DNA from: Ctena decussata | Taxonomy: Eukaryota; Mollusca; Bivalvia; Lucinida; Lucinidae | Length of the DNA stretch: 64,000 nt | Reading direction: 5' to 3' | NCBI GenBank assembly: GCA_963989385.1 | Contig: OZ022508.1 | Coordinates: 51,561,087 to 51,625,086, forward strand | In this document: one piece after another, positions 22,091-33,943 of the stretch | Numbering within the stretch: position 1 is the stretch's first letter | Layout of the letters: each line of letters starts with the position of its first letter | Made by a program: the position numbers and the translations under genes | Notes under the pieces: model-generated | Databases searched by the model: none | Seen by the model: the letters and a program-made list of their open reading frames with translations, nothing else | What the model was told of the DNA's origin: nothing

Positions 22091-24676
22091 TAGCTTACCT
22101 GAGCCAGCGGTTCCAGGGGAGCTTATAGGATGGTAAGGCTCCGTCGTCCGTCCGTCCACAATTTCAAACGTTTTCTCCTCTGAAGCCGCTGGGCCAATTG
22201 TAACCAAATTTCATACAGAGCCTCCTGGGACCTTACGAACGAAAAGTTGTTCAAACGGTCCGGGTCACATGACCAACATTGCTGCTATGCCCAATATGGT
22301 AAAAACTTAAAAAAATCTTCTTCTCCAGAACCAATATTCCAATGGTCTTGAAACTTGGTAAGAGGCATCGGTTACGCGAGTACTACCACGATTATACAAA
22401 TTATGACCTTGGTTGACCTTGACCTTTTTTATAGTAAGGTGAAATTTGCTTTCATATGCTATTATATGGCAAAATGCTACAACGTAAGAAATCTTGGATA
22501 CTGTTGAAGAGTTGGGCTAAAAATTGGTATCTACACTCATCTTAATGAGTACATGAAGATTTATGAGTACAAGAGGTCAATGTCATTCTTTGACCTTTGA
22601 CCCAGAACTCTTATATTATACGAAGTTCTAACAATCTAAACAAAAGCCACTGGGCCAAATGAAATGAAATTTCATATAGAGCCTTCAGGGGTTGAGGGAA
22701 CGAAAATCTATTCATACGGTCCAGGTCACATTACCAACATGGCCACCACGCCCATAAGTTATTTTTAGACGTAACCTCTTGAGCAAAATCACACTTGTAA
22801 ACGAAAATGAGGTCATTGTGACAAAACTCCTTAACATATTTTTTTTAGTTTACCTGAGCTAGCGGCTCTGGGGGAGCTTATAGGATGGTATCGTTCTTCA
22901 ACAATTTCAAACGACTTCTCTAAAACCACTGGGCCGATTGTAACCAAATTTCATGTATAGCCTCTAGGAGGCGGTACAACGAAAAGTTGTTCAAACGGTC
23001 CTGGTCACATGACCAACATGACCGCCACGCCCATATATGGTAAAATCCTTTAAAAATCTTCTTCTCCAGAACCAGTTGACCGATGCTGGGTTGACCTTGA
23101 CATTTTTACGGCAAGGTTAAATATGGGAAAATGCTTGAACGTCAGATTTCATGGAAAGTTTTGAAGATTTTGGCCTAAAAATTGGTATATACAGTCATCT
23201 TAATGAGTACATGAAGATTTATGAGTACAAGAGGTCAAGGTCATTCTTTGACCTTTGACCCAGACGTTCATATTTTGACAATTTCAAACAATTTTCTCAA
23301 AAACCACTGATTTAGTTGTGACCAAATTTCATATAGAGCTTCCAGGGGTTGAGGGAATGAAAAAAGTTTCTAACGGTCCTGGTCACATGACAAACATGGC
23401 CGCCATGCCCATATATGGTAAAAACCTAAAAAAATCTTGTTCTCCAGAAGAAATTGACCGATGGCCTTGAGACTTGGTATGTGCATTGGGTACTCGAGTA
23501 CAATCAACATTGTTCAAATTATGACCTTGGGATGACTTTGACCTTTTTTACTGCAAGGTCAAAGATGGGAAATGCTAGAACATAAGATTTCATAGAAAGT
23601 TTTGAAGATTTTGGCCTTAAAAATTGGTAAATCAATTGTCTTGACGAGGTCATGAAGAATTATGAGTACAAGAGGTCAAGGTCTTTTCTTGATCTTTGAT
23701 CCAGATCTCTCATATTTTGACATTTTCAAGCATTTGCTCAAAAGCCAAAGGGCCAATTGTAAACACATTTCATATAGAGCCTCCAGGGGTTGATTGAATG
23801 AAAATTTGTTCTAACCGTCCGGGTCACATTCCCAACATGGCCGCCATTACCAGGTATGGTATAAATCTTTAATATTTTTCTTCTCCAGAACCAATACACC
23901 TATGGCCTTGAAACTTGGTAAGTAGCATGGAGTACTAAAATACTAGCATTGGGTACTCGAGCACCATCAAGATTGTACAAACTATGACCTTGGGTTTACC
24001 TTGACCTTTTTTGCGGCATGGTCAAATATGAGAAAATGCTAGAGGAGATATGGAATGAATGAGAAACGCCTAAAATACTAATCAAAGGGAGGTTACTCCA
24101 AAATTAAGAAAGCGGTAGCAACCATTCTTTTATGTGATACACTGTCTTGTAATCATGCACATTGTTATAAAGTTTCATCATGATATTCCCAACGGTTACC
24201 AAGTTAAGGTATGCACAAGGTAAGTATACGCAAAAATAGCCTACAAGAACTAATGAAAGGGATGTAACTCTAAAATGAAGGAAGGGAGAGCAGCCACCGT
24301 TGTACGCGACACATCTTTGAGACTTCATGCACATTGTTATGAAGTTTCATGAAGATATCCCAAATGGTTATCTAGTTATGGCGCGCACAAGACTTGCAGG
24401 GAAAAATTAATCAAAAAGGCATAACTTGGAAACTAAGAAAAGGGGAGAACCATTTTTGTACGCGACATGTTCCCCCAACCTAATACATATTCCTACCAAA
24501 TATCATGAATATATCCCAATTGGTTACTGAGTTATGGCGCGCACAAGAATGTTTACGGACGGACGGATGGAAAGCGCCAAGACATCATATGTCAGTATTT
24601 TCAAAACGGACGTATAAAAAGCCACCTAGCCAATTGCTCAGGTGAGCGATTCAGTGCCTCATGGCCCTCTTGTTTC
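22091..24676 (-). mobile_element. d'-type arrays in minus orientation with two 3' termini and one 5' terminus
   Basis: Decayed 3' termini, minus-oriented, begin at about 22091 (TTAGCTTACCTGAGCC) and about 22852 (TTAGTTTACCTGAGCT), each followed by GGAGCTTATAGGATGG. A 5' terminus with CTCAGGTGAGCGATTCAG and CCCTCTTGTT lies at about 24640-24676. Core units of about 420-450 bp carry CCATATATGGTAAAAACC, GAAACTTGGTA and TGACCTTTGACCC. Two elements are probably juxtaposed or one inserted in the other. Confidence 0.6.
24040..24590. repeat. Short tandem array with GGACGGACGGATGG end
   Basis: About three diverged units of 160-170 bp share GTTACTCCAAAATTAAG-like, CATGCACATTGTTATAAAG and GGTTACCAAGTTA-like motifs. 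The array ends in GGCGCGCACAAGAATGTTTA, then a GGACGGACGGATGG tract, the layout seen just before other element 3' ends. Confidence 0.6.
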
Positions 24677-24681
24677 ATTTT

Positions 24682-25197
24682 TAGCTCACCTGAGCCAGCG
24701 GCTCCGGGGAAGCTTATAGGATAGGCAGGCTCCGTCGTCCATCCGTCGTCCGTCCACAATTTCAAATGACTTCTCCTCTGAAACCGCTGGGTCAATTGTA
24801 ACCTTTCATATGTAGCCTCCTTGGGTCAAACGGTCCTAGCCACGTGATCAATATGGCCACCACGCCCATATATGTGAAAAACCTTTAAAAATCTTCTTCT
24901 CCAGAACCAATAGGCCGATGGTCTTGAAATTTGATTTTTTTACGGCAAGGTCAAATTTGCTTTCTGGTGCTTATATATGGGAAAATGCTAGAACAAAAGA
25001 TTTCATGAAATTTGAAGATTACGGCCTAAAATAAGTATATAAATTCAGCTAAATGAGTACAAGAAGCTTTATGAGTACAAGAGGTCAAGGTCATTCTTTG
25101 ACCTTCGACCCAGAACTGTCATGTTTTGACAATTTTCAAACAATCTCCTCAAAAGTCACTAGGCCAATTGAAACCAAAATTCATAGCCTTTAGGGGT
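24682..25197 (-). mobile_element. 3'-terminal part of a d'-type element (minus)
   Basis: It begins TTAGCTCACCTGAGCC-AGC-GGCTCCGGGG, a minus-oriented terminal hairpin, followed by AGCTTATAGGATAGG, CGTCGTCCATCCGTCG and one d' unit. The array breaks off at about 25197 and resumes near 26694, so the low-repeat island may be an insertion with loss of host sequence. Confidence 0.6.
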
Positions 25198-25730
25198 TGG
25201 GATAGACTGGCTCCAGACTCCAGTCAGTAAAACTGAAAAATCTTCAGGCATCACTGGAGTCTGGTAGGGTTTGGTTGTACTCACCTAAAACGCAGGTTAA
25301 TCAGGCAGCCGTGATTCTATTGTCTAAAAGTTGTGACCTCTGGCATAAAGTTCACATTCTCCATGGCCATTCCACGCATGCGATCATGTAACAACAGGGG
25401 TTTATTTATGATCCTGCTGCTACAGAAAAACTGCAGAAGATCCTTATCAAATCAAGAATAGCCTCATTTACAAAGCCTTAATTTCATTGAAAAACTACAT
25501 TAGGACATTGGAGAAGTAAATACCTGGACCCGCATGTGCAAAATCTGTTTGATGAATCTGAGTTTTTTTACTCGTTGCAAAGAAAAACTCCATAAAAAGA
25601 TGATACACATGTTGCACATGCTGGTGTATCCCTTCGTTTTTTAAATATGCCAACATTCACCTTTTCTCAACGTGTCAGTCTCATATGAATTTCTATTAAC
25701 AGACAAGAAGTTTAATAAGTTTCTTTTGTA

Positions 25731-25923
25731 TGGATGCCTGGATGGATGGCTTGCGATTTTACGTCCCTTTAATAGAATTTCAGTCATATCAGGACGATGG
25801 TAGATAATAAAAGGCTGTGTGCAGTGGAATCCAGTTAATGGTTGTACAGATTTCCACCTCAAGCGGGTGTCCAACCCGAGACCGCTATACCAGCAGGTCA
25901 GCGCTTAACCTACTGAGCTACAA
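25731..25923 (-). mobile_element. tRNA-derived SINE (minus)
   Basis: Minus strand: box A TAGCTCAGTAGGTTAAGCGC, a tRNA-like body to about 25852, and a decayed box B (GGTTGGACACC). A body follows, ending TGACTGAAATTCTATTAAAG and GACGTAAAATCGC, then an ATCC-rich tail. The 3' domain resembles that of the SINE at 442-690, suggesting a shared LINE partner. Confidence 0.68.
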
Positions 25924-26030
25924 ATTTAATTTTTATTTACATTGTTAAACTTTAATGACTCCCCGCCCCCCGCCCCCCCCCCCCGCCCCCACTGGATGCA
26001 CAACATCGTATCAGCATTGAATCACCGACT

Positions 26031-26076
26031 GAATCAACATTGATTCAATGTCATGACATTGAATCAACGTTGAGTT
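26031..26076. repeat. Imperfect palindrome, 23-bp arms, no spacer
   Basis: The centre is TGTCATGACA at about 26053/26054. Arms GAATCAACATTGATTCAATG.. and ..CATTGAATCAACGTTGAG pair with a few mismatches. Related ATTGAATCA/TGATTTAACATTG motifs continue on both sides, so it may be an AT-rich inverted-repeat expansion or a foldback end. Confidence 0.6.
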
Positions 26077-26437
26077 GATGGTTACTGTTGATTTAACATT
26101 GCCTGCTAAGATTTTCTATGCTAACTGGCTGTTTGAAGCTTAGAAAAGACACGCATGATGCGCAGTCTGATCATGCATCTGTACATGTTAATTTCAAGTA
26201 AACAATAAAGGCCCTGATGAGCATGATCTGATATGCAGGCTAGTTAGGACTGGTTTGTGTTGTTTACATACACCAGCTAACAGAATTTCTCATAAGTCCA
26301 CTGAGGATCACCTTTTTATCTAGTTATTTAATTATTTATTGTTTTTTTTATATATTATTATTATCATTTTCACTTTTCGGACTTCTAATTTTTCATCAGA
26401 CAAGATATTCTAGTTTTCCATATAACATTTGAATTTT

Positions 26438-26653
26438 TCAAAAGGAAACTATTAACAACTGACCACATGTTGACCCAGCTGATGTTTGGATTCTGCAGAG
26501 ATATAAATCTAATTTTTCACAGACCATCAAAATACCTCCAGTTGGGATTATGTCATCATTTACTAATGGACAGACCGTTATGCCCATTTGATGCTTCTGT
26601 GTGGCTTTCTCGGATCCCACCAGTCTAATAAATTCAGCTATCGGAAAATCCAT
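26438..26653 (-). CDS. Candidate single exon of unknown gene (weak)
   Basis: The minus frame encodes about 71 residues starting MDFPIAEFIRLVGSEKAT and containing ITVCPLVNDDIIP. It is preceded by AAACTACAG, a plausible splice acceptor just upstream of the ATG, and near its end CATGTG-GTCAGT could be a weak donor. The composition is more protein-like than the repeat-derived frames. I do not recognise the family, and no neighbouring exon is visible. Chance is a real alternative. Confidence 0.25.
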   Translation of the reverse strand: MDFPIAEFIRLVGSEKATQKHQMGITVCPLVNDDIIPTGGILMVCEKLDLYLCRIQTSAGSTCGQLLIVSF

Positions 26654-26693
26654 TCCTGTAGTTTTATATATTTCGCATTATTTTTATTGAAGA

Positions 26694-28049
26694 TTTGTGA
26701 GTACAAGAGGTCAAGGTCATTCTTTAACCTTTGCCCCACATCTGTCATCATTTGACTTTCAAACAATCTCCTAAAGCCACTGAGCCAGTTGTAACCCAAT
26801 TTCATATAGAGACTCCAGGGGTTGAGGGAATGAAAAGTTGTGCAAACAGTTCAGGTCACATGACCAACATGGCCGCCACGCCCATATATGGTAAAAAGCT
26901 TTAAAAATCTTTTCCACAACCAACTGACCAATGACATTGAAACTTGGTATGTAGCCTTGGGTACTCGAGTACTATCAAGATTGTTCAAAATGATGACCTT
27001 GGGTAGACCTTGGCCATTTTACGGCAAGGTCAAATGTGAAAATACTAGAACATACGATTTCATGGAAAGTTTTGAAGATTTAGGCCTAAAAATTGGTGTA
27101 TTCATTGATATTAATGAGAACATGAAGATTTATGAGTACAAGAGGTCAAGGCTATTCTTTGACCTTTGACCCAGAATTCTCATATTTTGACAATTTCAAA
27201 CGATGTCCTCAACAGCCAGTGGGTCAGTTGAAACCAAATTTCATAGAAAGCCTCCTGGGGTTGAGGAAATGAAAGGACCTCTGACAGTATCAATGCATAT
27301 TTGCCTATTTTTCGACAAATTATAGCATTTTCCTCGGGCAGCAAAAGTTGAAATATTTGGCATTAATATGTAGACGTGTGTACTATAAAGACATTTTTAC
27401 AGTAATTTTGAAAAACAATCATGCCTCTAGACTAACTTAAACCGATTTTATCAAGAGGGATAGGTGAATTTTTCAGTCTCTGAAAATAAGTATTTTTTTC
27501 GGTTTTCTAATATATCGAAATTTTAATTGATAACTATGCTAAAACTGATGTACACACTACTGTTACTGATATCATGCAATATTTTTTCAATAATAAGGAC
27601 TTTAGCCTATTTTTAGATATAAAGGGTGTAAGTACCCCACCCACTTTTTCAGCTGTAGACTATCTTTTCCCCCCGTGCCTCAGCAAGCCACTCACATATA
27701 ATGTGTATTATGATAGTACACACATACATGCAAAGTGGCTAGCTGAGGCATGGGGGGAAAAGTATCTTTAAAAAACTTTTCCTGTTTCCATTACGTTTAA
27801 TTATGAAATTTAGCTTTTTCCACCAAAAATTGAAGTCTATGTGCTAAAAAATCAGAAATTAAATTCATAACCAGTTAGGGGAAGTTCTGAGCAACAAATT
27901 TCTAAAGAAATTGTTGGGTATATCAAAACTTTAATTTTGACTAATTTTATAGGCAAATTAACATTACAACCGTCAGAGGTCCTTTGTTCAAACCGTCCAG
28001 GTCACAAGACCACCATGGCCGCCAAGCCCATATATGGTAAGAAGCTTTA
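26694..28049 (-). repeat. d'-type array, minus orientation, interrupted by a MITE
   Basis: Units with GAGTACAAGAGGTCAAGGTC, ATGGCCGCCACGCCCATATA and TGACCTTTGACCC (27160-27172) continue the element begun before the island. The array is interrupted by 27275-27982 and then by the element starting at 28050. An uninterrupted GCTTTAAAAATCTT at about 26899 is the empty-site model for the latter. Confidence 0.75.
27275..27982. mobile_element. 708-bp MITE with GGACCTCTGAC terminal inverted repeats
   Basis: The left end GGACCTCTGACAGT.. and the reverse complement of the right end GGACCTCTGACGGT.. match for 14 bp with one mismatch and share TTTGCCTAT farther in. The host repeat GAATGAAA...TTGTTCAAAC is split by it. 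The target duplication is unclear. An internal hairpin has 29-nt arms (27664-27692 and 27734-27762) with two or so mismatches. An open frame of 65 codons crosses the hairpin and is not credible as a gene. Confidence 0.75.
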
Positions 28050-30381
28050 ACAAGAGGGCCAAGAGGCCCTGAATCGCTCACCTGAGCAAAAAGGTTAAAG
28101 GTCAAACCAGGGTCATAATTTGAACAAACCAGATAGTTTGCAACCATTTCCAAATGGTTCTGAAGAAGAAGATTTTTAATGTGTTTCTATGTATTGCTAT
28201 TGTTCAAACCATGATACCCCTGGGGCGGGGCCATTTTTGACCCTGGCACCATCATTTGAACAAACTTGGTAAGGGACCACTAGGCAATGTATCATACAAA
28301 ATTTCAAGCATCTGCACAGAGGGGTTATGGATAAGAAGGTTTTTGAGTACATTTTAATTTCGAACCCAAGACTACCTGCCCCAGGGCCATTTTGGATCCA
28401 AGGGCCACCATTTATACAAACTTTGAAGAAGTCCACCAGGCAATGCATCATATCAAATTTCAAGCATCTGAGCTAAGTGGTTCTGAAGAAGAAGACTTTT
28501 TAATAGTTTCCTATGTATTTCTATGGCTCAAACTCAGGACTCCCTGCCGCAGGGCCATTTTGGACCCTGAGGCCATCGTTTGAACAAACTTGATAAAGAA
28601 CAACAAGGCAATGCATCATACCAATTTTTAAGCATCTGAGCCAAGTGGTTCTGAAGAAGAAGATTTTCGAATATTTTTCTATGTAGTTCTATGGTTCAAA
28701 CCCAGGACCCCCTGGGGCGGGCCATTTTAGTCCCTGGGGTCATCATTTGAACGAACTTGGTAAAAGACTACTAGGTAAAGCTATGTACCAAATTTCAAGC
28801 ATCTGAGCCAAGTGGTTCTGCAGAAGAAGATTTTTAAATATTTTTCTATATATTTCTATGGTTCAAACCTGGGACTCCCTGCCACAGGGCCTTTTTGGAC
28901 CCTGGGGCCACCATTTGAACAAACTTTGTAAAGGTCTACTAGGCAATGCTACATACCAAATTTCAAGCATTTGAGCCTTGTAGTTCTAAAGTAGAAGATG
29001 TTTTAATATTTTTCTTTGTATTTCTATGGTTCAAACCTGGGACTCCCTGCCGCAGGGCCATTTTGGACCCTGGGGCCACTATTCAATGATACTTGGTAGA
29101 GGACCACTAGGAAATGTTACATACCAAATTTCAAACATCTGAGGCAAGCAGTTCTGGTGAAGAAGATTTTTAAGTATTTTTTTAGTTTCGAACCCAAAAC
29201 CCCCTGCCCTGGGGCCATTATAGACCCTGGGGCCACCATTTCAACAAATTTGGTAGAGGACCACAAGGCAATGCTACATACCAAATTTCAAGCATCTGAG
29301 CCAAGCAGTTCTGGAGAAGAAATTTTTTTATGTGTTTTTTAGTTTCGAACCCAAGACCCCCTGCCCCAGGGCCATTTTGAACCCTGGGGCCACCATTTGA
29401 ACAAACTTGGTAGAATACCACTAGGCAATGCTACATACCAAATTTAAAGCATCTGAGCCAAGCAGTTCTGGAGGAGAAGATTTTTATGTATTTTTTAGTT
29501 TCAAACCCAAGACCCCCTGCCCCAGGGCCATTTTGGACCCTGGGGCCACCATTTGAACAAACTTGGTAGAAGACCACTAGGCAATGCTACATACCAAATT
29601 TCAAGCATCTGAGCCAAGCAGTTCTGGAGAAGAAATTTTTTTATGTGTTTTTTAGTTTCGAACCCAAGACCCCCTGACGCAGGGCCATTTTGGACCCTGG
29701 GGCCACCATTTGAACAAGCTTGGTAGAGGACCACTAGGCAATGCTACATACCAAATTTCAAGCATCTGAGCCAAGCAGTTCTAGAAAAGAAATTTTTTTA
29801 AGTATTTTTTAGTTTCGAACCCAAGACCCCCTGCCCCAGGGCCATTTTGGACCCTGGGGCCACCATTTGAACAAACTTGGTAGAGGACCACTAGGCAATG
29901 CTACATATTAAATTTCAAGCATCTGAGCCAAGCAGTTCTGGAGAAGAAGATTTTTAAGTTTTTTTTAGTTTCAAACCCAAGACCCCCTGCCCTGGGGCCA
30001 TTTTGGCCCCTGGGGCCACCATTTGAACAAACTTGGTAGAGGACCACTAGGCAATGCTACATACCAAATTTCAAGCATCTGAGCCAAGCAGTTCTGGAGA
30101 AGAAGATTTTTAAGTATTTTTTAGTTTCGAACCCAAGACCCCCTGCCCCAGGGCCATTTTGGACCCTGGGGCCACCATTTGAACAAACTTGGTAGAGGAC
30201 CACTAGTCAATGCTCCACACCAAATATCAAAGCCCTAGGCTTGGTGGTTTCAGAGAAGATGTCATTTAAAGCAAATTGTTGACGACGCACGACGGACGAC
30301 GCACGACGCACGACGGACGACGGACGACGGACACTGGGTGATCACAATAGCTCACCCTGAGCCTATGGCTCAGGTGAGCTA
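28050..30381 (+). mobile_element. a-type tandem-repeat element, about 13 monomers
   Basis: The 5' terminus is ACAAGA, hairpin GGGCC-AAGA-GGCCC (28055-28068), TGAATCGCTCACCTGAG. The core has 12-13 monomers of 152-169 bp with ATTTCAAGCATCTGAGCCAA, GGTTCTGAAGAAGAAG, CCCCAGGGCCATTTTGGACC and TGAACAAACTTGGTAGAGG. The last five or six are nearly identical. The 3' end is GACGACGGACGACGGAC (about 30292-30330), then hairpin TAGCTCACC..GAGCC-TAT-GGCTC..GGTGAGCTA. Removing it rejoins GCTTTA and AAAATCTTC exactly as in the intact host unit, with no target duplication. Confidence 0.82.
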
Positions 30382-31744
30382 AAAATCTTCTTCTCTAGAA
30401 CTAATTGGCCAATTTCCTTGAAACTTGGTTTGTAGCATTGGTTACGCGAGTACTACCTAGATTGTTCAAATTATGACCTTGGACTGACCTTGACCTTTTT
30501 ATGGCAAAGTCAAATATGGGAAAATGCTGGAACATATGATTTCATGGAAAGTTTTTAAGATTAAGGACTAAAAATTGGAATAAACATTCATCTTAATGAG
30601 TACATGAAGATTTATGAGTACAAGAGGTCAAAGTCATTCTTTGACTCTTGACACTGAACTCTCATAATTTGACAATTTCAAACTTCTTTTCAAAAGCCAC
30701 GGGGCCAATTGTAACCAGATTTTATATAGAGCCTCCAGGGGCTGAGGGAACGAATGTTTTTTTCAACTGGTCCAGGTCACATGAGCAACATGGCTGCTAT
30801 GCCCAATTATGGTAAAAAGCTTTAAAAATTTCTTCTCCAGAACCAACTGACCAATGGCCTTGAAACTAGGTATTAGGTACTCCAGTGCCCAGTAACAGGT
30901 ACTCCAGTAATACCAAGATAATTCAAATGAATGACCTTGGGTTGACCTTGACCTTGACCTTTTTATGGCATGGTCAAATATGAGAAAATACTAGACTGCT
31001 CCTCATTGAGCAGTTTGATCAGGGTCTACAAGGTTAGCCTAGACTAGGCATCATGTAAAAACCACTTTCTAAGAATTTTGGAACAATAATTGTCCAACTT
31101 CCACATGTCCAAAATTTTAGGGTCTTGGAATATCCAATAATGGCAAGGGAGATAACAAAACACTGGAACACAAGATTCCATGGAAACTATTGAAGATTTT
31201 AGCCCAAGATAGTTCAAATGATGACCTTTGGTTGACTTTGACAATTTTGGCAAGGTCATATTTGCTTTCTGGCATTTTTATGGGAAAATGGTTAATATAA
31301 GAGTTCATGGAACTTGTAGAAAATTTTGGTGCAGAAACTAATACAGTCTAATAAATGAGTACTTGATATTTTTTCAGCAATAAAGGTCAATGTCATTTTA
31401 TGAGCTTTAACCAATGTCTGTCATATTTTGACAGTTTAAACTATCAGGTTTGTTCAAATGATGATCCTAGTTTGACCTTTGACCATTTTCACTCAGGTGA
31501 GTGATTCAAAATTCTATGAGAAGCTGCACACACAAGGTATCCACTAACTATACATTTTGTTTGTATTTTGGCCTAAATTCAAAACAAAAAAAGTGACAAA
31601 AATCATCTGGTTGTAATCTTAAAGTCACATGCACATCTAAAGACAATGAAAAAGAAGCCTGCAAAGTTTCAAAATGCTTAGAAAAAGTTATGCACACAAG
31701 GTATATATTGTCAGTAGCTCTTCAGATGTGGCAAAATGACTAAG
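30382..31744 (-). repeat. d'-type array continuing, with unassigned segment
   Basis: d' units continue to about 31490 (TGACCTTGACCTTGACC at about 30946, AATATGGGAAAATGC). About 30993-31165 is foreign to the unit and starts with hairpin ACTGCTC-CTCATT-GAGCAGT. It may be a small insertion. 31500-31744 holds a fragment with CACATGCACATCTAAAGAC and a GCACACAAGGTA motif, also seen near 33300-33390. Confidence 0.6.
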
Positions 31745-33266
31745 TTCATAAAGAGACCTTGGGTCTCTTGACCTAGTCTAAACTATTTCCAAATGGTTCT
31801 GAAGAAGATTTTTGAATATTTTTCTATGTATTGCTATGGTTCAAACCCAGGGTCCCCTGTGGCGAGGCCATTTTGGACTCTTGGGCCATCATTTGAATAA
31901 TCTTGGTAAACAACCACTACGCAATGCTACATACTACATTTTAAGCATCTGAGCCAAGTGATTTTGAAGAAGATTTTTTAATATTTTCCTATGTATTTCT
32001 ATGGTTCAAGTCCAGAACCCACAGGGGCGGGGCCATTTTTGACCCTGGTGCCATCATTTGAACAAACTTGCCCTGCCCCTGGGCCATTCTGTACTCTGGG
32101 ACCTTCATTTGAACAAACTTGATAAAGGACTACAATGCAATGCTACATACCGAATTTCAAGCATCTGAGCCAAGTGGTTCTGAAGAAGATTTTTGAATAC
32201 TTTTCCATATATTTCTATGGTACCAAAACTGGACCCCCTGGGGCAGAGCCATTTTGGACCCTGGGGTCATCATTTGAACGAACTTGGTAGAGGACCACTA
32301 GCCAGTGCTACATACCATAATTTAAGCATCTGAGCCAAGTGGTTCTGAAGAAGAGGATTTTTTAATATTTTTCTGTGTATTTCTATGGTTCAAACCTAGG
32401 ACTCCCTGTCGCAAGGCCATTTTCGACCCTGAGACCACCATTAGAACAAACTTTGTAAAGGACTACTAGGCAATACATCATACCTAATTTCAAGCATATA
32501 AGCCTTGCGATTCTGAATAAGATTTTTTCATATTTTTCTTTGCATTTCTATTGTTCAAACCTTGGACTCCCTTCCAAGGGACCATTTTTGGACCCTGGGG
32601 CCATCATTTGAATACACTTGGTAAAGGACTATTAGACAATACTACATACCAAATTTTAAGCATCTGAGCCTTGCTGTTCTGAAAAAGAAGATTTTTGAAT
32701 ATTTTCTATGTATTTCTGTGGTTCAAACCCAAGAGCCCCTGGGGCGGGGCCATTTTGTACCCTGCGGCCATCATTTGAACAAACTTGGTAAAGGACCACT
32801 AGGCAATGCTACATACCAAATTTCAAGCATCTGAGCCTTGCAGTTTTGAAGAAGAAGATTTTTTAATATTTTTCTATGTTTTTCTATGGTTCAAACGTGG
32901 GACTCCCTGCCCCGGGGCCATTCTGGACCCTGAGGCCACCATGTGAACAAACTTGGTAGAGGACCACCAGGCAATGCTACATACCAAATTTCTAGCATCT
33001 GAGCCAAGCAGTTCTGGGGTAGAAGCTTTTTAAGTTTATTTTAGTTTTTAACCCAAGACCCCTGCCCCAGGGCCATTTTAGACCCTTTGGCCACCATTTG
33101 AACAAACTTGGTAGAAGTTCACTAGGCAATGCTTCATACCAAATATCAAAGCACTAGGCCTAGCTGTTTCAGAGAAGATGTCATTTAAAGCAAATTGTTG
33201 ACGACGCACGACAAACACTGGGTGATCACAATAGCTCACCCTGAGCCTATGAATCAGGTGAGCTAA
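31745..33266 (+). mobile_element. a-type tandem-repeat element, second copy
   Basis: The 5' hairpin AGAGACC-TTG-GGTCTCT is at 31752-31768. About eight or nine diverged a monomers follow, with one internally deleted near 32060. The 3' end is GACGACGCACGACAAAC, then TAGCTCACCCTGAGCC..GGTGAGCTAA (33232-33266). The inner stem has decayed (GAGCC against GAATC). It is more diverged than 28050-30381. Confidence 0.75.
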
Positions 33267-33737
33267 AAAGTGATAAAAAATTATTTGACAACAACCCCTA
33301 AGTCACATGCATATCTACATACCATGAGGAAGAAGCCTGCCAAGTTTCAGAATGATTCATGAAAAGTTGTAGGAGACTGCGCACACAAGGTACCCACCCT
33401 GAAGGGGGGAGGGCATGGAAAACCCAATACCATGTCTCCTTGCTTTTCTTCGAAAAGGCAGGGGACCCAGTGGTTCTGGAGAAGAATTTTACTTTGATAC
33501 TTTTGCTAGTTTTTGTAATGGTGGCTCTCTTATATACTCGACCTGACCCAATTTTACGATTCTGAGGCCCTGGAGTCAGGACATTCTCCATGCGAAATGT
33601 AAGACCCATAGCTTCAGTGTTTTTTGTAGAAAAAGATGTTTGAATAAGTTGTTTTTAATTGGTACCGGCCAACGCATGACGCCGGAAGCATTCGTATGGC
33701 AAGAGCTCACTATGGCCCTTCGGGCCAGGTGAGCTAA
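33267..33737 (+). mobile_element. Element remnant ending in a GGCCC-TTC-GGGCC hairpin
   Basis: The 3' terminus at 33703-33735 reads AGCTCAC-TAT-GGCCC-TTC-GGGCC-AG-GTGAGCT, fully paired but with stem bases unlike other families. The interior includes TAAGTCACATGCATATC and ACCTGACCCAATTT motifs. The sequence near 33390-33480 is G- and A-rich and unassigned. The open frames on both strands here are incidental. Confidence 0.55.
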
Positions 33738-33943
33738 AAATGCCAAAAATAACAAAGAGTCATAATTCAGTCAAATTTTAACAAAATTTGTCCAAATGAT
33801 CATCAGTCGATCTACACTTTAGTCTATAGCAGTATGTCAAGTAAAAGCATCCTAGCTCGAACGTTTTACCTAGAATAATACATTTTCATTTTTTTCAGAA
33901 AGGGGCATATCTCTGTAAGTACAAGGCCAAAAGACAAGAAACC
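33738..33943. other. Unassigned fragment
   Basis: It contains AACAAAGAGTCATAATTCAG and AAAGGGGCATATCTCTG, reminiscent of K-type units (AAGGGGCATAACTC). No ends are visible. Confidence 0.35.

Larger units (their letters stand above)
25198..26690. other. Low-repeat island
   Basis: This 1.5-kb stretch is without the surrounding repeat units. It holds a minus-strand SINE (25731-25923), a C-rich tract (about 25960-25990), a long imperfect palindrome (26031-26076) and a candidate exon (26438-26653, minus). Near its left end is a short inverted pair, AGACTCCAG and CACTGGAGTCT. No terminal repeats marking one mobile unit were found. Confidence 0.4.
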
